Assembly: GCA_012932865.1 (NCBI GenBank)
Contig: SAXG01000053.1
Coordinates: 124,001-188,000, forward strand
From: Amylostereum areolatum
Taxonomy: Eukaryota; Basidiomycota; Agaricomycetes; Russulales; Stereaceae
Direction: 5' to 3'
DNA length: 64,000 bases
This document shows positions 11,648 to 22,482 of this stretch, piece by piece (positions within the stretch are counted from its first letter, which is position 1; every line of letters begins with the position of its first letter). The notes beneath the pieces are model-generated. The model made no database searches. It was given only the letters and a program-made list of their open reading frames with translations, and was not told the DNA's origin. The position numbers and the translations under genes are program-made.

Positions 11648-11944
11648 CCTGATAACTGTATGTCAGACATTACCATGCATTACCTACCATTACCATTTAG
11701 ACGGAACATGCCAATTGATTTCCAAAGTGTGTCTACTAGTTGTTGATGGGCCAAGGATGGTTCATGTATGATAGTAGGATGTCCATTAAGTAACAATAAG
11801 TCAGAAGATGATCAAAAGCTGGTCAACCTCCTCATCAACCCAGACATCTAGGTGCTTATTAACCACGGAAGGAGCAACACGGGTCATGCAAAGACAACAT
11901 ATTCATATATGAGACCCGAATGGTAGTGTAAACAAGACATCGCC
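11648..11944. other. AT-rich left edge of the 13.4-kb insert
   Basis: There is no gene in this stretch. It is markedly more AT-rich than its surroundings and carries repeated TACCAT motifs at 11671-11696. Similar TACCAT motifs appear in inverse orientation near the right edge of the block at about 24930-24963. The heptamer TCCTGAT occurs just outside both edges (11647-11653 and 25009-25015); this could be a target duplication or chance. Confidence 0.35.
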
Positions 11945-14900
11945 TCACTCCGAGTCGCCACCTTCGTCCGGTACGTACCGCCCATACCCTAAATCATCCC
12001 CAAGCCCCCCGTCCTCGGAATTGGAATCACTCGATTCGTCCGATGACTCTAGTTTCTCATCCAATGGTACGGGCTCCCTATCATCGTCTTCACTCTCTGG
12101 CAAAGATATTGGACTTGAAGCCGAGTCAGTGTCGGCGTTGATTTCATCTTCATCCAGATCGCTGGCCTCGTTGGCCTCGTATTGCAGGACTCCGTGGTCC
12201 GAATTGTCATGCATGTTGGCCACACGGGTGTACGTATGCCCTACCCCTTTCCCCCAGTGATGCCGCATGAGCATATCTCGATCAACAAACCTGCATCGTA
12301 ATCAGCATTTTGTATGCCCTGGATAAAAACTGGACTTCTCACTGGTTCATGTAATATCGCTTCCAGTCTTCACCATCCCTTGCATGTCTAGACACGTGCT
12401 GCTGGTCTTCACTCTTCCGTCCTTGCGAATATGTTGGTATTATGTGGCAACCGCGAAGAACGTCCGCAGGTTCAATAACTCCGAAAGCGTCTTCACGGGA
12501 CATCGGTGGAAAGTACAGCTGTTCCAATCGGTTTCCTCCCCATGCATTGCGTCCTACAAAGGCCTGTTGCTCGTACCAGCGAACCCAGAGAAAGTCGATG
12601 TGTTGGGGTTCTGCGTCGAGGGTGTCGGGTCCGCGATAGATGACGTTTGCATGGTAGATGCCCAGGACACGGGCATATCGATAAGGAAACCGGCTCGTAG
12701 GCATGTCGGCGCTCCCCAGGCCATCGGGTAGTGAGGTACTGGCGCTTGGCGTGAGTGACATGATGTTATGGCGAGGGCCGTTGGGCGAAATGGTGTCTTG
12801 ATCCCGACGAACGTCATACATCGTGTATGTCACCGTCATAACTTCGTGGCGGTATATCCGGTCGCTTTTGAGGATGATGTCGTTGACGGAAGGAGCCTCC
12901 AGGTCACATGGGTCCTCAGTGTCTTCACCCCGCTCACGCCGCTCTTCAATGTGCATGGCCCGGATACGATTCAGGAGATGGGTGTGCAGCTTCTGCGACA
13001 AAGCCTGGCAGATTCCATGTAAGACACAATCGTCACAGGCAAACACGAGTTAATATTTTGAATACGGACCTGGACAGCAACATCGTCTTCGAAGACTCTG
13101 AAGAAGACAGGAAGGCTGACTGGGTTGTTCTCCGTGCGGCCGATGGTGTACTCGGACGTGCCGTCGACCGCCGTGTTGTCAACTCGCTGGTTCATATTGC
13201 CTCGTGCGTTCTCCATCTGTTGCACCCAGCGCTGACGGCGGTGATGACGGATGATCTGCTTCAGGAAATCCTTCTTGTTGGTCTGCCGATAAAAGACCTT
13301 GCTAACACGATGCTCCGTTTCGAGCTGCAACACACCAGCATCAGTGCTACGGCTCCCTGGTCGGACGATGACTGATGATAACGACATACCCGCTTAGTGG
13401 AATATGAGTCCATCGTACCTAGGTAGACGATTGAATCGGCGTAGTATCCAAGGGCATGGGTCTTGTATGTGTCAAGGCTTAGCCCCTTCGCTAGCTTGTG
13501 CTTGGAGGTCAAAGGGTCGGGAGCCTCGCTGGGGTCATGTGTTGAATGGTGTTGCACTGACGAGATTTCCTGAGCCCCGACACTGGCGTTGGTGCCGCTG
13601 GGGTTGTCGTCCTCTGATTCCAATGAGGTTTCATCTCCGGCGGTTCCATCCTCAGTTGTCCCTGTCGGTGCACCACCGCTGCGTGCTTGGGAGCGATCCC
13701 GACCCCGACCTCGACCTCGACCTCGACCTTGACCTCGACCCACCCCACGCCCACCACCACCACCACGCCCGCGAGTACCGCGACCTCCACCGCGAACAGC
13801 CCCACGCCCGCGACCACCATGCCCGCGAGTAGCCGTTGCACGTCCACGAGTAGCACCTCGTGCGCCAATTGTGATTGAGGAGGAGGTTTCCCCCGCAGAC
13901 GGTGCGCTGGTATTGTCGGCACCAGCCGCTTTTGATGCCTTCTTCACAGCACGATGCAGACGAGCTTCACGTTCTCGGTCCAGCTCCACTGTTGCGTATT
14001 TCTCGCATACATGCTTCTTGAAATCGCGAAGAGCACGGCCGACCTGTCGAGTGAGTTGGCGGAGCATCCGGACGGTATCTTTGGTGTGGAGTCGCAGCTT
14101 GGCGAGGCCGTGCCAGTGTGCTGCCATGAACAACAACTTCATGAGACGCGGGTTGTCAGGTTCAGGCAAAAGGCCGTCGAACACAGGTATTGCGCACTGG
14201 TGGGGTGTGAGTGCCAAGTCTTGGTCGAGCGTCCATGAGCGACATACCTGCAGGATGTCTTCATAATCCCGAGCAGCGAGCTGATGCACGTCGGAGATGT
14301 GCGTTGAGAACTTGCGGATGGTTTCTTTGCCGAAGACAGGGATACGGCGATACCTGTGCTCATGCAAGGTCAGAGTGGCCTGGGCCTGGGATGGGATGTG
14401 ATGATAGACAAACCTTTCATCGAGGGTGTTTACAGCACCATGGTATTGGACCAGCCGGATCAGGTGAATGAAAAGGGACTTCCAGACACCTAACTCGAAA
14501 TCGTGCATGATATCGACGGCAAATATCTTGTGGTAGTCGAACCCTGTGAAGCCCAGGCGCACCGAAAAGGCATTCTACGGTCGCCATTCGTCTCGGTTAG
14601 TACGCACACGCGTTCGGTTGGTGGAGATGTGACGTACTTCAGTCGGCATCCATGAGCTGGCGCCCAAGAGGCGTTCCACGGCTGCGCTGTTGACGATATA
14701 TCCTTCTTGATATATCAAGCGACGAGCAGCCACCACCGCGTTTGCTGTTCAGGACCATCGCAACGGATAAGTGTTTGACGGAGAGCAACGTCAGCGACGG
14801 TGCCCAAGTTGTGCGTAAGGCCCTCAGGTATCGTACACTGTGGGCAAGGGCAGCGACCAAGATGTCGCACAGTAGCGACGAGTACCCTAGACGCAGGGAT

Positions 14901-16440
14901 CAGAACCACAAGATCTACAAGTCATCGAGCGACTCACTTTTCGGGGTAGTCAGATGTATATGTAAAGATTCGAGGGAAGAACCGTCGTGATATGCCATCG
15001 GGGCACTCGACGACAATGCCATGGACGTACGCTTCAACGAAGTCGGAGTCGATCAATATCTTCAGCTGGGCGTGGAAGAGCTCCCGTTTGGCGTGGGTGA
15101 GAAATTGCTTGCTGGGTTTGTCCATGCCTGCTTGCTCTCGCAAGAAATCACGGAAGGAACCATCCAACTAGCGGGAACATGAGAATTTGTCTACGCGCGT
15201 GGATGAGAAGGCTTACCTTGAGTAGGAACGCGACGTGCTCACAGAGATTGGGGACCGGGCGAGCGTGATGATACTTCAATTCGTTCCCGTACAGGTTGTA
15301 TACGGGCCAAATTGCGGCCTCTCCGTAGGAGGTAAGATGCGACTTGTCAGACCCAAGCATGAGCGCGATGATGTGGCGGTCCAATGCACACCCTGGCTCT
15401 GGTGCGCTCTCCTGTAACTTGGCATTCTCCTCAAAAAATGCGTCGGAGGTATACAGTTCCCCATATACCCGCTGGGCGGGGCCGTCGGGGGTCGGCTGCC
15501 AGAGGTGCTCGTACGGGTCGTAGTGGAAGTGAGGGGACGAATACGGGTCCATAAGCTTGTCACGGATCATGGGGACGAGTGGCCGGTGGTGTAGGTCGCC
15601 GACGTAGTATTCGGTGCTGTTTACGTCTTCAGGAGCGGCGCCAGGGTGTTTGCGCTTACGCTTGGCCATGGCAGGAGGAAGTTTGACCGGAATCGAGATG
15701 TGGACGGGAGTCGTCGTCCAGTCTGAGCCTGGATGGTGGGCATCCTCGTCACTGGTAGGCTCCCACTCCTCGTCCTCGTCCGCATCACCTAGTACGCGAT
15801 TGATGGCATCGAAATCGGTGGTGCTGATATCCTCGGGTTTGAAGGAAGGGTGACCGACAATGGTGGTGAGCTTCTTGAAGGCACGCCACGTCTGCTGTGC
15901 ACCCGACTGTACATGCCATTTGAAGAGATGGTAAGCGTTTGTATTTGGAAACGGCGATGGGACATTGACGCCTTCTGCCTCCGGTTGCAGGTGGACGTCG
16001 TGGACGTCGATATTGTTGTGGGGGTCGTGGGCAGGTTGCTTTGTGCCGAAGTACCGCCGAAACAGGCCGAACGTTGTGTTCCGTTGCGAATTGAAAAATA
16101 CCCGCTGTCGAGGCGGTTGCGGAATGTTGGTGTTGCCAAAAGGTGGTTGGACAGAGTCAGGAGATCCGGGGGACTCAACCGCCGAATGATTGGAGACGTT
16201 GGGTTCATCATGTACTGATTCGTGAGGGGGATACATATAATGAGGACCCTGTAGCTCGGTAAGTGCTGGAAAATGCGAAAAAGGCATAGAGCGACAAACT
16301 GGAATGAGTGGGATATCGCCTGTGTCAACATCCATAGACGAAGCCCCCACGTCCTCAACTACATCCATCGAGGAGACCCCGGCCTGCTCCCTAGAGCACT
16401 CTTCTTCCACTCGTCGCTTTTTGCGAGACTTCCATCGTGT
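11945..16440 (-). pseudogene. Plavaka-type (CACTA-like) transposase, frameshifted
   Basis: A large multi-exon DDE transposase of the Plavaka type, one of the commonest agaricomycete DNA transposons. Segments in order: NLS-like RKKRR and a long acidic N-terminus (16440-15210), GSDKSHLTSYG and AAIWPVYNLYGN (about 15300), the CPCPQCTIP zinc-like motif (about 14860), the DIMHDFELGVWKSLFIHL core (about 14490), then RYYMN and DRDMLMRHHWG near the C-terminus, closing in an acidic Ser/Glu/Asp tail that stops at 11945. Exon joins near 15207/15169 and 14938/14890 look normal. Around 14731-14740 the frame jumps by one base between the conserved QQTR and ARRLIY, placing a stop directly after; I see no intron there. 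An Arg-Gly-rich insert of about 65 residues lies at 13650-13870. Terminal inverted repeats were not found. The coding sequence is probably inactive unless the frameshift is a sequencing error. Confidence 0.8.
13660..13870 (-). repeat. GAC-CTC hexamer repeat coding an RG-rich tract
   Basis: On the plus strand the hexamer GACCTC repeats about six times at 13704-13740 and related CCACCA and GCCCGCGA units follow. On the minus strand this encodes alternating Gly and Arg inside the transposase frame, like an RGG-box nucleic-acid binding region. The repeat is flanked by frame-matching transposase sequence, so it has expanded without destroying the frame. Confidence 0.75.
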
Positions 16441-17193
16441 GTGTAGTGTCTCGAGGGCGCTCCCGAGGGTTGCTCACGTCTTCCTGCATGTCCGAAGGTG
16501 TTTTGCATATCCAGCCGGCTTGTCGAAGACCTCCAAGCACTCGCATGTTTTTGGGAAGCCATCCGCCATGACTGCGAATAGAGCGTATAGGTGTTGGTGT
16601 GTGAGAAGGTGCGGATGAGCGTAGATGTCGGAGTAGTCGCGCACAGTTCGAGCGGCAGCAATGGCGGCACAAAAATCACGGTCACGAGACAGACAAACCG
16701 GTCAAGAGGGACCCAATTTCTTCATTTCGCTATCAACATTCACATTCACGATCTTTTAGAAGTGCAAGGGATGTTCGACGAGCTGAATTGACATTGGAGA
16801 CGGACAACGCAACGTATACGCAACAAGAGCCAAGGCGACGGTACGGAACAAGACGCAACATGTACTTAATGAAGACGCTCCATGATCGCAAACAAGGCAA
16901 AGAAATATGAAGGCGTGATTGTAAACGGGGGGAAGAGATGACAGACGTAATGCAGAGGGACAACCAAAGATACGATGGCATAAACCGGCAAGCCGAGTAA
17001 GAGGGAAAGGAAAGAAAGGCATGGGAGTGGGTAGCAAAATGAAAGCAATGTGGAAAGCGCAAGTGGAAGTACAGTTACAAGGGAGTCCAAGGAGCAGCCG
17101 AAAGGGGAGATAGATGGCAGGCCAGACAAACCGTCATGATGCAATGGAGAAAACACAGACTAAAACCCCCCCTCCTAAGCCGATGGACCACCT

Positions 17194-17704
17194 CTACTCA
17201 TCGTCAATGAACTCCGGGACAGCGTTGACATCCACATCGCAGAAGTGGTCCCATGTGGCGCGGATGAGGTTGGCCTGCTTGCCGAGGATGTAGTCCATCT
17301 GGGGAGCCGACAGATGGACCGAGGCGGCAGCGCTAGAAGCGCGGGAAGGAGCATGAATGATGTCGAAACTGTCGAGGGACGACCGAGAGGACCGCTCGCT
17401 TGACGAGTCGGACAGCAACTCGGTGAGGGTGATGGACTCTTGCACGTCCTCGAGCTTGCGCACAGCGGTCTGGTACTTGTCGTAGGCGAAGTGAACGTCG
17501 GCCTCGGCTTCCGCGTACTCCAGCTTGCGACGCTCGCGTCCGACGCGAAGGGTAGTAGCAATGTACTCGTGCGCGTCCTGAGATAAAAGTGTAAGTGACG
17601 AAATGGGAAACCCAGACGACTCGTATGCGTACGACGCGGTCGGGGTGGTCAAAACTGACCCTCTCCTGGTGGCGAACAATAGCGGGTGAGGTGAAAGAGG
17701 ACAT
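17194..17704 (-). CDS. small coiled-coil hypothetical protein
   Basis: Two exons (17704-17660 and 17577-17194) give 142 aa, starting MSSFTSPAIVRHQER and joining in phase zero to DAHEYIATTLR. Residues 20-65 are rich in Arg, Glu, Lys and Ala with heptad spacing, suggesting a coiled coil; the middle is a Ser-rich linker and the C-terminus is acidic and ends FIDDE. No known domain is recognised and there is no membrane segment. A TATA box lies about 150 bases upstream. The gene sits inside the 13.4-kb insert, on the same strand as the transposase. Between the transposase and this gene (16440-17194) I see nothing else. Confidence 0.65.
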
Positions 17705-17856
17705 GATGAGAGATAGAGATGGAGTAGACTGGCAGGTGTGCGGTGGTTGGAGAAGAGAGGATTGAGTGATGGATGGACAGGAGGTCGGCGGCGGTCAGGA
17801 AAGAAAAGAGAAGTGGAAAAAGAAGAGAGCTCCGGTGCCACGCGGATCCTGCTGCC

Positions 17857-17866
17857 CTTATAAGGC
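17857..17866 (-). promoter_or_regulatory. TATA/CArG-like box CCTTATAAGG
   Basis: The palindrome CCTTATAAGG lies about 150 bases before the start of the small coiled-coil gene. It matches a TATA-type core and also the CC(A/T)6GG form bound by MADS-box factors; which applies cannot be told. Confidence 0.45.
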
Positions 17867-18542
17867 TTTGCTCACGTGTTTGTAAATATTTGCTGGCTTA
17901 AGTCTTTGCGTCACATGTGACACGGTCATTCAACAAATACCGGCCCCCTCTCGAGTCCGATCTCAGTTTCTCTGGTCCCAGTCTGTCAACTCACCACTGC
18001 AAATCATGATTGACTTCGGCCCGCGCTGATGGTAACAAATCATCCAGATCAACTTGCGAACTCGTGCATGCTCGTTCTTGGCTGGTCCTGGGGTACCTTC
18101 GACATGGTCTCGTGTTCTGTGTTTGGTGGGCTTTCTGTTGATCTCCCCTGCGATAAATTCTGACCTGACTATCTTCGCTTCGGATAGGGCCGATAGGAGT
18201 GCGGTTCCCGCACCGCAGCATAGACACGATGGTGGGTATGAAAAGGGTAGGCTGTGTATCGTCCAACCCATCTCCCCCGTTCGCGCTACTGGACACCCGT
18301 CCTTCCCGCTTTAGCGATGGCTCGAAGATTTGTTCCGTGACGGTACCCATTTTGTTAAGGAAGCACCAGACGGCTGCCTGGTCATCAGTCTGTCTGGGGG
18401 GAAAGGGGGTACTTCTGTGCGCATGGTGAGTTCTTCTCGCTCATCCGGCCTCACAACTGACGACTCCTCTTTTCCCCCTCTTTTCCTCCTCTTTTCTCCG
18501 ATGCCTATGCTTCAAGGATGCCATCTGCCCTGCCGGACCACG

Positions 18543-18549
18543 TATAAAA
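18543..18549 (+). promoter_or_regulatory. TATA box of the orphan gene
   Basis: TATAAAA lies 106 bases before the ATG at 18655. The 640 bases upstream (17900-18540) contain no gene that I can support. Confidence 0.55.
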
Positions 18550-18654
18550 GGATGCAGGTCTCAAGCCGCAAAATCATCTCGCCCCCCGAAGCTCGATCGG
18601 AGTGCGACAATTTCGAACGACAGCCACCTCACCCGCCCCCACCCCCCGCCTTCA

Positions 18655-20101
18655 ATGTCGCACACCAGCTCCGATTCCGATGCATCATCTGGTAAGTCCC
18701 CGTCCATCCAGCCTGGTCCGAGTTCCATATTGCTGGTCGCTGACACGAATGTCCGAAAGATATTTCCGCCGACGAGTTCGCACAGCAGCTCGGCCTCGGG
18801 CACGTCGACCCACAAGTCGACCCTCCTCAGCTATTCACACTTGAAGAAATCGACGATAAGGGTGAGCTAGCATTGTTCCTTGTTTTGCGCTCCCCCCCTG
18901 ACCACCATCGCGTGTACAGCGTGTTGGACTCTGTGCGCCGGGCTTCACGCCGCCCGCTCCTACTCGCTCCAAGCCATGCGCCTGCAGGTCGTGGACGTTG
19001 GCATCCCTCGCAACCTGAACGAATGGATTGCGTTCCTGGGCGCGATCGTTCATCGCGCACCCCCGATCGAGGTGCTCGGCCAGAATCATCGTCTCAACTT
19101 AGCGTGTAAGTGCCGCTTCGCGCCATGCTCATCCGACGACAGCCTCCAACTGATCCACCACCTTCACAGTGCATCTCGAGTGGATGACGCGCCATGGACG
19201 GACAGCCTGGATTGAAGGGTGGCGTAACTGGGTGAGCACTCCAGCCTGAGTGTTTCGAATCTGTATTGCATTTCACCGACACCACCGTACACAGATCCGT
19301 ATGCACTTGCAAGCCACCATTCGCGCGACATATCACCTCTGCGTGCGGCTCCGTAACCCTGCATCAGCGGGTTACTTGACGTGGACGAACGGTCCCCCCG
19401 TGTTCATCATGCGGGTGTACACCTTGCAGAACGGCCACTGGGTTCCCGACCGCCTCAGGATCTTGGCGTTGCTCAACAACCACGCGCACTTTCATCTGGG
19501 GGTAGGTCACATCCATCATCATGCTTGTAGCCACGAAGTTGATATGTGCCGATATAGCCGTGGCGTGCGTGCGACGCCTACCTCGCCCGAAATGTTTTGC
19601 ATCTGTACTGGCTACAGAACGTCAACTCGGTTGGGCGACGGCCCTGGATCTGGGCCAACTATTTCGGCAACCCTCAAGTCGAGATGTTAGGTGCTTATCT
19701 CTACTCGGCAGCCATCGTACGTCTCCCCCCTTTACGACTTCGCTCATCGTACACCTTCCTAATATGCATTCGCCAACAGGTCGAATTTGACCTCCAGAAG
19801 CTGTACTGGGAGTCGCTTCCGTCGCCCCGCCCTGCTGCTCCAACCCTCACCCCTGCGTACATCGAGACCCTGCGCCGCGAACTCCTCGACGTCTTCAACG
19901 TCTTCTACCCTGTCGGCAGCGAGCGTCGTGCTCATTTTATGACAGCGTTGAGGTCGCTGTGGGACCCGGTGAGTCTTGCATGTCTCTCTGACTTCTCAGA
20001 ACATACATCTGACTTGGATGCACAATCACATCATCTTTTCGTACCAGCATGTTAACAACACCCCCACTGCTCCGCTCATTGAGACGCCTCTTGAATTTTG
20101 A
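18655..20101 (+). CDS. orphan 331-aa protein, 8 exons
   Basis: Exons 18655-18691, 18760-18861, 18920-19105, 19170-19231, 19295-19501, 19558-19716, 19780-19968 and 20048-20101 join in phase to 331 aa (MSHTSSDSDASSDISADEF...). The N-terminus is acidic and Ser-rich and the rest is a compact mixed helical region rich in Trp, Tyr, Leu and Arg, with landmarks IPRNLNEWIAFLGAIVHR, ATYHLCVRLRNPAS, LHLYWLQNVNSVGRRPWIWA and LRRELLDVFNVFYPVGSERR. I do not recognise a family, and no signal peptide or membrane helix is apparent. All eight splice joins being clean indicates that it is a maintained gene. It lies within the 13.4-kb insert beside the Tet/JBP-like gene, tail to tail. Confidence 0.75.
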
Positions 20102-20357
20102 GCCACTGCAACAGCCTGCCATTGGGCCCAATGCGTACGCGGCAGCTACTGCCTTCTCGTGATCATGATCATGTATTTGCTACCATATTCTCTGAGAATG
20201 AATCATGTTGTGTACAATTTCTTTCTTCACTTTCATCCACTCACTGCCGATTACTATTTGCAAGCTCAGTTTTATTGATTCACGCTATGATGATATCGAA
20301 GCTGAATGGACATGTGAAATATAGGGCACTACCGGCGAACCTACGGGGTCTTGTCAG

Positions 20358-21869
20358 TCAGGCTTGAGCCAGCGGCGGCAGTCGGGGCACCAAGGCCAGC
20401 GCTGCATGCAACCTCTCTGGGGCCTCTGCCGCGACCTTTGCAGCTAGCACCCCACCATCGCGCTTCGTAGCGCTCTCCTCCGACTGATGGCCAAAATCGC
20501 GCCAGCGAGCAAGTCCCCCTGCACAGTACTGGGTGAACGAGTGTCGGGTCTCGTGCGGTTGAACAGGGGTATTCCCATGCGCCATCACGGCGGATGGTAG
20601 GAATACTGTGCAGCCTGGTGGAAACTCCAGAAGGACGTTGAGGTCCTGCAGGTAGAGGTGGCCGCCCTGCTCGGGGTCGTAGTCGCCGAGCGCAGTCACC
20701 GCGCACCACCCGTACGGCAGGTTCATGTTGTCTTTGTGGATATAGGTGACGACCCGGGGGCCCACATTGAAGGTGCACGCTGGGTAAATGCCCATTTTGA
20801 AGGGCTTCTTCAACGACGGGTTCTTCGCCAGGACATCGTCGACCAGGTCCTTAATGTGTCCATGGAGTCCGGGAGCCACCGCCTTGAGGGAGGCTAGGAA
20901 TGGCTTAACACCGCCAGCGGCCATCAACACCAGGGGGAAAACGTACTCGTCGTATGGCCCACAATGCACTCGAACGCGGGGTGCTCGGTAAGCCATTGAG
21001 CAGCCTTCTCTTGTTCAGGTGTTGCCTGCTTGATCATCCCCGGCTCCTAGATGCAGCATCAGCACAGCGAAGCGTGGCGAGGGATTGGGTACACGTCGAT
21101 CTTCCTGTGCCCATCGATGCCCCAGTGGAGATGGAGGGGTACTTCCCTCGTCGATGAAGGCGTTGATCCGGGAGGTACTCGCACGACGTCGCCAGGTCCA
21201 AGAGCGCCCCACTCGCACTCTTCACGCCATCGATGTACGTTGGGTCGTCCTTCGGGATTGGGATTCCGACGACGGAAAGATACCCCTTGCAATCGTACAG
21301 CCCGACTGAATCGCTGGTAGCAGGGCCCGTCAGCACGCGAACCATCAGAGGGTATGGCTGGCAAGTACGCACCTCCCATCCCACTTCACCAGCTGGGCAC
21401 CCTTCTCTAACGCCCCCTGCACCGTTATCATGCACCACTTGCCGCACTCCTTCCCACCAGACTTCCCGATGTATGCCGTGGAGGCCATCGACGACGACTC
21501 GAGGGTGAACGCCGTGTTGCACTTGATCGCGACATCAACGTTCGCATGGCGCTCTTCTGCGTACGAAGGCTCGCCGGATTGCTTGGCTTTTGAGCGCCTG
21601 GCCTGCATTTGTCTTCGATTGCGTTCTCCTTGAGGCGTTAAGTTGGTGGGAGTGCGGCGGAGGTCAGGGTAGGGGGCAAGTCAAGGCGGGCGCGTGGCTT
21701 CGCGCGACTCGGAGGCGGCGGCGCGTGACCGGGCGGCAGCGGGCGGCTCGGCCAAGGGCGTGTAGACGGATTCATCGTCCTCGGGCGCGTCTGCGTCGAC
21801 GGCGGTGTCCATTGACATCGACACAGCCAGCGCCTGCGCCAGGTCGAACTCGGACGACTGGTATGCCAA
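20358..21869 (-). pseudogene. Tet/JBP-like 2OG-Fe(II) dioxygenase, frame interrupted
   Basis: The C-terminal exon (20996-20358) is open for 212 codons and carries the iron-binding HxD (HKD, in TYIHKDNMNLPYGWCAVTALGD), a distal His (MAHGN) and an Arg (HETRHSFTQYCAGGL), in the arrangement of the dioxygenase family expanded in mushrooms and linked in the literature to Tet/JBP enzymes that oxidise methylated bases. Upstream pieces also match this family: an N-terminal segment near 21600-21400 (NTAF... LVKWDG), a middle at 21310-21150 containing RRGKYPSIS, and DEPGMIKQ at about 21040. The pieces do not join cleanly. One-base frame changes are needed near 21140 (unless a 42-nt intron removes part of a conserved motif) and near 20960. 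It may be a recent pseudogene or have splicing I have not resolved. The family call is by eye. Confidence 0.55.
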
Positions 21870-22054
21870 AGAATACGGCGAGTATTCTTTGGCCGAGCGA
21901 AGCTACCGTCTACTGTAAGCACAGACACAGTTGAGATGAGGAAATTCGTACGTACTCTGCGGCCGGCAGCTTGCATGCTACTTTAAAGGCCTGGATTAAG
22001 AACATGCAGTGAGAAGGGCGCGTCAAGCGAGGAGTGATCGAAAGAAAAACGCGT

Positions 22055-22126
22055 CAGGAGGGTCGGGAACGACCGCGTACAAGACGGTGCCATCAGCCAG
22101 GAGGGTCGGGAACGACCGCGTACAAG
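22055..22126 (+). repeat. 29-bp direct repeat upstream of DUF6698 gene
   Basis: A 29-base unit containing GGTCGGGAACGACC occurs perfectly at 22055-22083 and 22098-22126, and CGGGAACGACC recurs at 22189. The core is itself a short palindrome, so it could be a protein-binding site cluster in the promoter of the gene starting at 22483, or a simple duplication. Confidence 0.6.
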
Positions 22127-22482
22127 GCCGGTGGGTGGGGCGGGGGAGTAAAAAAATAAATTACAGACCTCAAAAGACTAGATTGCACGGGAACGACCTG
22201 GTCGTACGTGGAAGGGTGAACAGAGGAAATGTTCACCAACTTTTGAACTTCACCGTCGTGCGTAAACAATGTGCACGTGATCGTGTTCGGTCCAGAACGT
22301 TCGGCCGGATGGCGCCGGGTTGGGCATGCCAGTTTGATCCAAATATTTGGCCGAGAGATACTTTTACCTTTTCGAGTTTATAAGTCGCGCAAAAAATGGG
22401 GGAAATGCACCACCCGCCCCCCCTCCCCCCAAGAGCCTTGCTTTTTTTGTCCTCCCTCTTCCTTACCTCTATACCTGTCCAC

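Noticed and set aside
15148..16410. The 420-codon minus ORF as a separate host gene
   Set aside because: It joins by a normal splice to downstream Plavaka transposase sequence and shares its family motifs, so it is the first large exon of that gene.
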